Virus record (IMG/VR): IMGVR_UViG_3300033145_000902
Location: 1 to 36,180 of that record
DNA from: a virus
DNA: 36,180 bases
Reading direction: 5' to 3' (one strand)
This document shows, piece after piece, positions 22,348 through 28,303 of this stretch. Position 1 is the stretch's first letter. The number at the start of each line of letters is the position of its first letter. A program made the translations under genes and the position numbers. The notes beneath the pieces were generated by a model, which did no database searches, was not told where the DNA came from, and worked only from the letters and a program-made list of their open reading frames with translations.

Positions 22348-23561
22348 AGTCGATAGTTGAGAAGATAGAGCCAGAAGGTTTTATTGCCTCGTACCTTGAC
22401 TGGGCGCATGACCTAACCGATGCATCCAGCGAGTTCCACCTGGGGACTGCCTTAACCTGTCTCTCTTCATGTATTGGCAGCAAGGTTGTTTACATGGGCT
22501 TTGGCGGTCAAAGGCAGTGGCCTAATCTTTATACTCTGTTGCTCGGCCCGTCTGGCATATCCCGCAAGACAACCTGCATCAAGATGGGGCAATCTTTAGT
22601 TAGTGCCGTTGAGCCCCTGTTAATTGCCGATGGTATAGAGACAAGAGAAAAGTTTATCAGTTACCTGGCTTCGCAACCAACTGTCATGTGGCCAATACCT
22701 GAATTTTCTGCCGTCTTGGGGGCATGGACACGCTCTTATGCTGATGGTTACAAGGAGTTTATAACGGACTGGTTCGACCCGGAAGAGTTAAGACACCGGC
22801 GGTTGGTGGGGAATAAACTGGCAACAGACAATTCTGCTGCTAATGTGCGGGTAGAAAAAGCAGCGATAAATATATTAGCTGGCTCTACACTCGAATGGTT
22901 GAGGGAAAAACTGACAGAAGGGGACCTGAAAGGCGGGCTAATGGGCAGGTTTCTTATATTCCCTTCTGGGGAAAAGAGGAAAGACCCAGGGCTTAATGCC
23001 GACCCTGACAGGGTTAAACGGCAAGCTCTGGTCGACTATCTGAAAGCGATTTACAACATGAATCCCAGCTGGGTAGATGTGAGGGGAGTCATCGACCAGT
23101 TCAACACATGGCAAGCTAAGGCACAGAGGCATCTTGAGCTAAACTATAATCCTGAAACTGTAGGCTTCCAGTCAAGGGCGGTGATGCACACGTTGAAACT
23201 GGCTGTATTAATCTGCATAGCGGAGCATCCGACACCTGAGCCGAAATACATCCTAACTGAACGTCAGTTAAAAAAGGCTATCGCGCTGGGCGACTGGCTA
23301 ATTGAGAAAATGATAGACCTTGCGGAGACTGGCTTTACCAAGTCCAAGACTGAGAGTTATGTGCAGAAGCTGTTACAGATGGCAAGCAGCAATAGCGGGG
23401 TGAAGCGCAGTGATGCCATGCGGATGATGCATTGCAGTTCAAGGGAGTTCGAAGTCATTGTTCAAACGGCGGTTGAGCGGGGGCAGTTAAGGGTAGAAAA
23501 GGAAACAGGGCAGACGAAGCCTGCCCTGTGGTATAAGTCAGTTCCGAGGTCTGATGATTAA
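22344..23561 (+). CDS. DUF3987-like replicative helicase/primase-helicase with C-terminal winged-helix-like domain
   Basis: 405 residues; ATG overlaps the methyltransferase stop (ATGA). The start, FIASYLDWAHDLTDASSEFH then LGTALTCLSSCIGSK, and a Walker A-like LLGPSGISRKTT near residues 67-78 match DUF3987 phage/plasmid helicases, as do ILAGSTLEWLREKL and GGLMGRFLIFPSGEK (about residues 176-210). Residues 342-398 form a separate winged-helix-like domain that is 21 of 57 residues identical, ungapped, to the stand-alone protein at 25117..25413. With no polymerase in the genome, this is the main replication protein visible. It ends 1 base from the convergent gene. Confidence 0.8.
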   Translation: MKSIVEKIEPEGFIASYLDWAHDLTDASSEFHLGTALTCLSSCIGSKVVYMGFGGQRQWPNLYTLLLGPSGISRKTTCIKMGQSLVSAVEPLLIADGIETREKFISYLASQPTVMWPIPEFSAVLGAWTRSYADGYKEFITDWFDPEELRHRRLVGNKLATDNSAANVRVEKAAINILAGSTLEWLREKLTEGDLKGGLMGRFLIFPSGEKRKDPGLNADPDRVKRQALVDYLKAIYNMNPSWVDVRGVIDQFNTWQAKAQRHLELNYNPETVGFQSRAVMHTLKLAVLICIAEHPTPEPKYILTERQLKKAIALGDWLIEKMIDLAETGFTKSKTESYVQKLLQMASSNSGVKRSDAMRMMHCSSREFEVIVQTAVERGQLRVEKETGQTKPALWYKSVPRSDD

Positions 23562-23562
23562 C

Positions 23563-24270
23563 TCACTCTGCGCTTTCCTCCCTGATAGCTTTCTCGATAA
23601 GGGCAACAAGCCCGATATTTTCTGCTAACGCTGGATTAGCTTCTACAGCTGACTCTGCTGCCCATACTGCTGCCCTTGCTGCTGCCCATACTGATACCCA
23701 TGCTGATACCTCTGCTGACCATGCTGCCGTCCATGCTGATTTTATTACTGCCTCAACGGCTGCCCTTGCTGCCCACGCTGCTCTTATTGCAGCCCATACT
23801 GCTGACTCTGCTGCCTCTGCTGCTGCCCCTCTTATCGTTGCTACTGCCCATGCTACTTTCAATGCTGCTTCCGATGTTCTATCCTTGCCAGATAGCCAGT
23901 TATTTGCCCATGTTGTGAATCCTTCATCGTGATAGACTTCCAAAGCGCAGAGGATGGCGAATCTTACCCGCTGGTTAGTGGTAATCTCTGGCAAGGGTAT
24001 CTGCCTGATAGTAGTGCATTGTTTCACACCGACTGCTAGCTTATCATTTGCCACAACCTTTTTCACCCGGCACTCCCACAATATGGGGTCGCTAAAGTTA
24101 GCATGACACGGGTTAAACATGGCTGCCTTAAGGGGGTGGTCGTAAACGTGGATAACATCTTCTGAGCATAGATTGTTGCCTTTGCCCTTTGCCTTATGAG
24201 TAACATTCTCTCCCCATTGAGTGTTGTTTTCAGTCTGGTAATTCTCGTCGGTTAGCTTGTAGTACTTCAT
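23563..24270 (-). CDS. DUF7666-like protein with Ala/Trp-rich C-terminal helix repeats
   Basis: 235 residues; ATG overlaps the TGA of the upstream gene. Residues 1-80 (YYKLTDENYQTENNTQWGEN, then CSEDVIHVYDHPLKAAMFNP and DPILWECRV) match the DUF7666 domain of phage proteins. Residues about 130-215 are highly repetitive, with Ala and Trp in short helical units such as AAIRAAWAARAAVEAV. They may form a helical bundle or fibre. The DNA of this part is correspondingly repetitive (GCTGCC runs). Function unknown. Confidence 0.7.
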   Translation of the reverse strand: MKYYKLTDENYQTENNTQWGENVTHKAKGKGNNLCSEDVIHVYDHPLKAAMFNPCHANFSDPILWECRVKKVVANDKLAVGVKQCTTIRQIPLPEITTNQRVRFAILCALEVYHDEGFTTWANNWLSGKDRTSEAALKVAWAVATIRGAAAEAAESAVWAAIRAAWAARAAVEAVIKSAWTAAWSAEVSAWVSVWAAARAAVWAAESAVEANPALAENIGLVALIEKAIREESAE

Positions 24271-24425
24271 TGTATTACACTTTCCTTCTTTACATAGTTT
24301 TCTTTTGAGTTTATCCTACGCCTACCACACACCCCGCACCTGTACACTGGCACTTTTCTTGTACCGCTCCAGGTATAGCCATTTTTCATCATCGGCTTAT
24401 TGCAGCATATCGGTCTGTCTGCCAT
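24267..24425 (-). CDS. InsA-like zinc ribbon protein, 52 aa
   Basis: ATG 24425 with GGGAGG upstream, and its TGA overlaps the next ATG. MADRPICCNKPMMKNGYTW then VYRCGVCGRRRIN is the short zinc-ribbon pattern (CC...CxxC) seen in InsA-type and related transposon/phage ribbons. It is a coupled operon member, so I take it as real. Possible DNA-binding role. Confidence 0.6.
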   Translation of the reverse strand: MADRPICCNKPMMKNGYTWSGTRKVPVYRCGVCGRRRINSKENYVKKESVIQ

Positions 24426-24440
24426 AGCTTAGTTACCTCC

Positions 24441-24675
24441 CTTATTTATTTGGGCAGTTTCATTATGCGGAGCAGTCGTTCAGCATCAGATTTATCAAAG
24501 TCCCAGTCTGCTTCGCCAGCATCGTATTCGTTGCCAGCAGTGTCAACCATCATGTCATATACCATGTCAACATCAACGCCTTCCCAATCATCCCCACCAG
24601 CTAAATTCTCTCCCCATTCCCTGAGTTCCCTGTCTGTTAGTTTTCTCATTGTATCCCCCCTTATTTATTTGGGCA
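24441..24675. repeat. 16-bp direct repeat flanking a small gene
   Basis: CTTATTTATTTGGGCA occurs at 24441-24456 and 24660-24675. On the minus strand the first copy contains the last codons and stop of the 24446..24649 gene plus the next leader; the second copy lies in the leader of that same gene. The second looks like a remnant of another gene end (LPK-stop), so one gene or leader was probably duplicated or inserted here. Confidence 0.75.
24446..24649 (-). CDS. Acidic small protein, 67 aa
   Basis: AAGGGGGG site before ATG. The protein is very acidic (about 19 Asp/Glu; WEGVDVDMVYDMMVDTAGNEY in the centre) and ends LLRIMKLPK. Small strongly acidic phage proteins are often DNA mimics or inhibitors of host nucleic acid enzymes; the composition permits that but does not show it. 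Confidence 0.55.
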   Translation of the reverse strand: MRKLTDRELREWGENLAGGDDWEGVDVDMVYDMMVDTAGNEYDAGEADWDFDKSDAERLLRIMKLPK

Positions 24676-24703
24676 ATTTAGAGACTTGCCCCGGTTGAAT
24701 GGA

Positions 24704-24946
24704 TTAGTTGATTATGATACCGTGCTGATGGCAGCGTTCCTTGAAATCATCAATGGCTTGCCCCAATGACAGGTCATAGTGACCGAGTATAAAGCAATTC
24801 GTGTCTTCCCCCATGACCTCAAGATGCGTGCGATATGGAGTTACCTTAGCTATCGGGTCATTCCACATCACCACCCGGATTGGCTGACAATTTAGTTCTA
24901 TTAACCAATCGCTGACCAGATTTACATTGACATCGTTGGAATTCAT
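24704..24946 (-). CDS. Hypothetical protein, 80 aa
   Basis: Strong AAGGAGG site, first gene behind the promoter at 24982-25011. Contains WLIELNCQPIRVVMWND and LGHYDLSLGQAIDDFKERC, an alternating beta-alpha pattern. No family recognised. Confidence 0.6.
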   Translation of the reverse strand: MNSNDVNVNLVSDWLIELNCQPIRVVMWNDPIAKVTPYRTHLEVMGEDTNCFILGHYDLSLGQAIDDFKERCHQHGIIIN

Positions 24947-24981
24947 CTCCTGTCCCTCCTTGGAAATCTTTTTTTATTTTC

Positions 24982-25011
24982 AGAATACACTATCTTGCCT
25001 TGCCTTGTCAA
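24982..25011 (-). promoter_or_regulatory. Promoter of the 24.9-23.6 kb minus operon
   Basis: On the minus strand a perfect TTGACA (25011-25006), an 18-base spacer and TATTCT (24987-24982). It lies 36 bases ahead of the ATG at 24946. The remaining sequence up to 25116 has no gene; it holds a GTTAGC/GCTAAC inverted repeat near 25068-25113. Confidence 0.65.
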
Positions 25012-25116
25012 ACTTTACTTTAGTGATTTACAGCAACCTTAATACCTATTCCTCCTAATATCTCTTGTTAGCTCGCTTATTCTCCCATTTTCACCTATCC
25101 CATTGAGGCTAACTCG

Positions 25117-25413
25117 TTACGGCTTTCTCTTTGGATATAACTGTTCTGTTACATCTGTCCGCATGGATTGCTGGGAGTCCAGAGCGTCCTTCGCCCCTGG
25201 CTCTGCTACGTAATACTGCACGGGCTTTGTTCTCCCTTTCTCGCGGTGTATGGTTATTAACTCCTCGTATACCGCCTTTTCCACCAGCTCCTCCATCTCT
25301 ATGGCGTTTACATGCAATAACTGCATAGCTCTACTATGCCTTATCCCCCCACTCCCACTTGCTAACTGTACTAATTTCGGTAATTTCCATTCCAATACTT
25401 TAACTTCTTTCAT
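25117..25413 (-). CDS. Stand-alone winged-helix-like protein, paralogue of the helicase C-terminus
   Basis: 98 residues, GGAGGTG site. Residues 13-69 (KLVQLASGSGGIRHSRAMQL and on to GRTKPVQYYV) align without gaps to residues 342-398 of the helicase, about 21 of 57 identical, with the A-M, TKP and wing positions kept. The pattern of three helices and a beta wing suggests DNA binding. The C-terminal 25 residues carry RTDVTEQLYP, similar to the N-terminus of the 25882 product. It is transcribed from a strong promoter at the edge of the 12-bp repeat array, so it is a likely array-binding regulator or origin protein. Confidence 0.7.
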   Translation of the reverse strand: MKEVKVLEWKLPKLVQLASGSGGIRHSRAMQLLHVNAIEMEELVEKAVYEELITIHREKGRTKPVQYYVAEPGAKDALDSQQSMRTDVTEQLYPKRKP

Positions 25414-25431
25414 TTTTCACCTCCAGCTCTA

Positions 25432-25461
25432 AATATACCATGTTGCTAGTTTTCTTGTCAA
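25432..25461 (-). promoter_or_regulatory. Strong promoter of the stand-alone winged-helix gene
   Basis: On the minus strand a perfect TTGACA (25461-25456), an 18-base spacer and extended -10 TGG-TATATT (TATATT at 25437-25432). The first 12-bp repeat copy lies 30 bases upstream of the -35, a position suited to control. Confidence 0.7.
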
Positions 25462-25490
25462 TTTACCCGTTAACTTTTAGGCGTGAAAAA

Positions 25491-25659
25491 GATATTGCAC
25501 AAAAATTAGAGATATTTCACAAAAAAAGATTGTGAAATATTAAGCGTGGGTTGAAACTTTTTGTGCTATATCTTGTGCTATTTCTGGCATAATCTGTGCT
25601 ATTTCTCCGTGCAATATCCCCCCCCGAATTCGTGCGTGGCTGTGCGTAATATAGCACAA
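25491..25659. repeat. Iteron-like array: eight copies of TTGTGCWATWTC
   Basis: Copies on the minus strand are 25491-25502, 25511-25522 and 25648-25659. Copies on the plus strand are 25530-25541, 25561-25572, 25573-25584, 25594-25605 and 25607-25618. They differ from the consensus at 0-3 positions. Copies at 25511 and 25530 form an inverted pair with 10-bp perfect arms (25512-25521 and 25531-25540). Two copies abut at 25572/25573. An AT-rich stretch follows (25661-25750). This is the layout of a replication origin or a multi-site operator. Confidence 0.75.
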
Positions 25660-25702
25660 GATTTTTGATGCTCTTATATTAAAATATATTTTTGTGATTT
25701 TT

Positions 25703-25731
25703 TTGACCTTTATTTAGATATGATATATATA
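25703..25731 (+). promoter_or_regulatory. Candidate promoter of the plus-strand packaging/virion genes
   Basis: TTGACC (25703-25708), a 17-base spacer and TATATA (25726-25731) inside the AT-rich stretch. It reads towards 25882 and the terminase genes. With the minus-strand promoter at 25432-25461 it frames the repeat array, so both could be under the same control. Confidence 0.5.
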
Positions 25732-25832
25732 TGAGATAAATTGTTGTTAATTATCTCTTCCTCCCCCCTCCCCCTTAATAGAACGTAGTGCTTACAAGGC
25801 ATACAGAAGCAGCTGGGCAAAAAGGCGGATTA

Positions 25833-25874
25833 ATGTATATGCTTGACTTTTTCTCCCCAGTGTGCTATCTCTAA
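25833..25874 (+). CDS. Possible 13-residue leader peptide
   Basis: ATG 25833 follows AAGGCGG at about 5 bases and the frame (MYMLDFFSPVCYL) ends at TAA 25874, 7 bases before the next ATG, which itself lacks a binding site. Translation of the leader could deliver ribosomes to the gene at 25882. This is a weak call. Confidence 0.25.
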   Translation: MYMLDFFSPVCYL

Positions 25875-25881
25875 TAGTAAT

Positions 25882-26193
25882 ATGGAAGATGAACATGCAC
25901 TAACGGAACCTGAGAGGATTGATGTTACCCAGCTGATATACCCTGAGTTGTCGTTCGAAACGGAAGAGACACAGCCTATAATGGATGTGGAGGAGCGGAA
26001 GCGCAGGCTGTCCAGGTTCGCCAGGGAAAACATACTCACTCCATCGGGTCGCCCCCACCGTGCGCAGAATGTTGAATCCATTAAGGAACTGAATAGAATG
26101 GAAGGCTCGTATGCCCCCACCAGGCACCAGCATGCCCATGTGGTTTTTGAAGTGAAGATGGTGGAGAAAGGAAAACGTACCGATGAGAATTAG
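25882..26193 (+). CDS. Hypothetical protein, 103 aa, possible small terminase subunit
   Basis: I choose ATG 25882, which opens MEDEHALTEPERIDVTQLIY; a TTG at 25843 would add 13 residues. The basic middle (ERKRRLSRFARENILTPSGR) and PHRAQNVESIKELNRMEGSY resemble short DNA-binding packaging proteins, and its place first in the packaging cluster fits a small terminase. No helix-turn-helix is clear, so the role is tentative. The RIDVTQLIYP segment resembles the RTDVTEQLYP of the 25117 product. Confidence 0.5.
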   Translation: MEDEHALTEPERIDVTQLIYPELSFETEETQPIMDVEERKRRLSRFARENILTPSGRPHRAQNVESIKELNRMEGSYAPTRHQHAHVVFEVKMVEKGKRTDEN

Positions 26194-26383
26194 AACAATG
26201 CTCGTGCTTGCGGTATCCCTGATTAATGCGCTGTGGCTGGCTCACGTGTTCGTATTCCTGGGATTGTTCGGGTACTATCCAATTAGGGAGCCAGTGTCAT
26301 GGGTCGCATGGGGCGAGCTGTGCTTAATGCTGGTGATAGCTGGTGCTACTGTTGAGAGGATAATTAGACTCAGGGAACGATGA
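26183..26383 (+). CDS. Two-span membrane protein, 66 aa
   Basis: Overlaps the previous gene by 11 bases, AAAGGAAAA site. Hydrophobic spans MLVLAVSLINALWLAHVFVF (residues about 6-25) and VAWGELCLMLVIAGATV (residues about 41-57) are joined by a short loop, with a basic C-terminus. The topology is holin-like, so it is a second holin candidate, though its place before the terminase is unusual for lysis genes. Confidence 0.6.
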   Translation: MRIRTMLVLAVSLINALWLAHVFVFLGLFGYYPIREPVSWVAWGELCLMLVIAGATVERIIRLRER

Positions 26384-26634
26384 TGGGTTTACATAATAGT
26401 TATTGTGCGCCCTTCACTACCTCCTGGCGATTGAGAGCCTGCCCCAGGTGCGGCGGCGATATGTACCAGGACCACGACGGGTGGCACAAGGTGTGGGGGT
26501 GTCTCCAGTGCGGTGGGGTGGTCAGTTCTGTGAAGGTCCCACCGTTTTACCGCACCCGCAAGTCCCCCCGTGCCCGATTATCACCTCGGGTGGGGAAGTT
26601 AGAGATAGACAAAAGTTATAGCACTAAAATTTGA
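26380..26634 (+). CDS. Zinc ribbon protein, 84 aa
   Basis: ATG overlaps the previous TGA (ATGA). CPRCGGDMYQDHDGWHKVWG then CLQCGG is a clear two-CxxC zinc ribbon. The C-terminal half is basic (FYRTRKSPRARLSPR) and probably binds nucleic acid. A role in transcription control or packaging is possible from position. Confidence 0.65.
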   Translation: MMGLHNSYCAPFTTSWRLRACPRCGGDMYQDHDGWHKVWGCLQCGGVVSSVKVPPFYRTRKSPRARLSPRVGKLEIDKSYSTKI

Positions 26635-26659
26635 AAATCGGCAGTGCAGGGGGGTAAAT

Positions 26660-26857
26660 ATGCGACGGATAGACTTTCTTGATGTAGACATACAGGTAGC
26701 GATAGTTGATTTAGGGAGGAAGCAGCAGAGGATAGCGTCTGAGTGTATGAAGGTATGGGATAGTATGAGTGGGAAGTTACCGAGCTTTCAATCTTTTTGT
26801 GAGATGTACATGAGGGAGAGGATGGAGGGTTTAATAGGGAAGGTTAGGTGGAATTGA
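26660..26857 (+). CDS. Hypothetical protein, 65 aa
   Basis: GGGGGG run upstream of ATG as a binding site. Helical product (VAIVDLGRKQQRIASECMKVWD) with two Cys and several Met; ends overlapping the terminase GTG start by 10 bases. No family recognised. Confidence 0.55.
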   Translation: MRRIDFLDVDIQVAIVDLGRKQQRIASECMKVWDSMSGKLPSFQSFCEMYMRERMEGLIGKVRWN

Positions 26858-28290
26858 TAGGAGGCACTACGGAAGTTCAAGACATAGAGAAGCAGGTAGT
26901 AGAGATAGAGGTACCCAAGCCTTATGGTGGGTGGCAGGAAGAGTTTGTGCGGTGTGTAGCAAAGAGGCAGGTAATTAAAGCTGGTAGGCAAAGTGGGAAG
27001 ACGTATGGTGCGGGGATAAAGGCGTGTTTGGCGTTTTTGGGTATATGCTGGAGTTGTTTAGGGGAAGGGTGTGGGTTATGTGATAATACGGGGCGGACGA
27101 ATCAGAAGCGGGTATTATATGCAGCGCCCACGGCGGAGCAGACGGACATGTTCTGGTATGAGGTAACGAATGCGCTCATGCCTGGGATAGAGACGGGGCA
27201 GTTCAAGAAAGATGAGACAGAGAGGACGATAGAGGTTGTTGGGACGAACATTGTATTGAAAGCCAAGACAGCGTGGAACGCCAACAGTTTAAGAGGTGGC
27301 AACTGGGATGTGCTGATACTTGAGGAGTTCCAGTTAATGAATGAGGATACATGGACTGATGTAGGGGCAGCCATGTTGCTTTTATCTGATGGCACGGCGA
27401 TATTTATTTTCACTCCGCCTTCGTTAAAAAGTGAGGGAGTAAGTAAAGCGAAAGACCCCCGTCATGCCAGCAAGTTATTTCAGAAGGCTCTGGCTGATAA
27501 GAGTGGGAGATACAAAGTTTTTCATGCAACCTCAATGGATAACCCGAAGTTGAGTAAGGAAGCACTGGATGAAATTACGGGCGATATGTCGATGGACACA
27601 TACCGCCGTGAGATTTTAGCGCAGGATGACGAAATTGAGCAATCGTGGCTCGTTTACGGTAAGTTTGACGATACCCAGTGCATGATTAAAAGGTTTCCCA
27701 TTCCTGATAATTGGACAGTGTTTAGCGGTCATGATTTTGGGGAAGCCAACCATGCTGCCCTGTTTGTGGCACAGGTTAGACTGCCCTTACCCCCGCAAGC
27801 TCCTGCTTACTTAAGGGTTGGTGATTACGTGGCGTTTGCCGAGTATGTTCCAAAGGCTGGGTCGTCGGCGGAAAGGCACATTGAGCATTACAAAGACATC
27901 ATGGGTAGAAAGGATGATGGGACACTCAGGTTAAGGTTGGAGAGGGCTGTTGGCGGGAATGTAACCACTGAGGAAGAGACGAGGCAGTTGTACCGCAGGC
28001 TTGGCTGGAATATCAAGGCACCAGAGATAACAAGGGTAAAGCTACAGATAGATAGGGCGATGGCGATTGTAGAACAAAAGCAACTCTATGTCTTTGATGA
28101 CTTGCATAATCTGTTGAGGGAAATTCACGATTGTATGTGGGAAATAGACCCGGAGACAAAGAAGCCATTGGACAAAGTAAAGGATGAGGCAAAGTATCAC
28201 TTACTGTCCTGCTGGCGTTACTTATCAACGGTACTGATACCCAAAGTCCCATTAAGAACGGGGCGGGGAGCACAGGTCTGGAATATGTAG
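26848..28290 (+). CDS. terL: Large terminase subunit with Cys4 insertion
   Basis: 480 residues from GTG 26848 with AGGGAAGG upstream. The Walker A (KAGRQSGKT, residues 44-52) and Walker B (DVLILEEFQ near residue 150) of the packaging ATPase are present, then a coupling segment (IFIFTPPS). The nuclease domain begins with SGHDFGEANHAALFV near residue 297 and ends with DEAKYHLLSCWRYL near residue 450, which supply its acidic residues. Between Walker A and the next strand sits CWSCLGEGCGLC (residues 67-78), a C-x2-C-x4-C-x2-C zinc-ribbon-like insertion not normal for terminases. It cuts and pumps phage DNA into proheads through the portal. Confidence 0.9.
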   Translation: MELIGGTTEVQDIEKQVVEIEVPKPYGGWQEEFVRCVAKRQVIKAGRQSGKTYGAGIKACLAFLGICWSCLGEGCGLCDNTGRTNQKRVLYAAPTAEQTDMFWYEVTNALMPGIETGQFKKDETERTIEVVGTNIVLKAKTAWNANSLRGGNWDVLILEEFQLMNEDTWTDVGAAMLLLSDGTAIFIFTPPSLKSEGVSKAKDPRHASKLFQKALADKSGRYKVFHATSMDNPKLSKEALDEITGDMSMDTYRREILAQDDEIEQSWLVYGKFDDTQCMIKRFPIPDNWTVFSGHDFGEANHAALFVAQVRLPLPPQAPAYLRVGDYVAFAEYVPKAGSSAERHIEHYKDIMGRKDDGTLRLRLERAVGGNVTTEEETRQLYRRLGWNIKAPEITRVKLQIDRAMAIVEQKQLYVFDDLHNLLREIHDCMWEIDPETKKPLDKVKDEAKYHLLSCWRYLSTVLIPKVPLRTGRGAQVWNM

Positions 28291-28303
28291 TTGGAGGCGA
28301 ACC

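Larger units (their letters stand above)
25660..25881. other. AT-rich, gene-poor stretch with promoter and polypyrimidine tract
   Basis: 25661-25750 is very AT-rich with TATATA runs and could be a DNA unwinding element. A C-rich polypyrimidine tract lies at 25757-25775, and a run of Cs at 25618-25625 precedes it. Apart from a 13-codon reading frame, I see no gene in 25414-25881. Confidence 0.5.

Noticed and set aside
25491-25659. CRISPR or tRNA-like repeat
   Set aside because: The 12-bp elements occur in both orientations with irregular spacing and no unique spacers of constant length; an iteron or operator array fits better.
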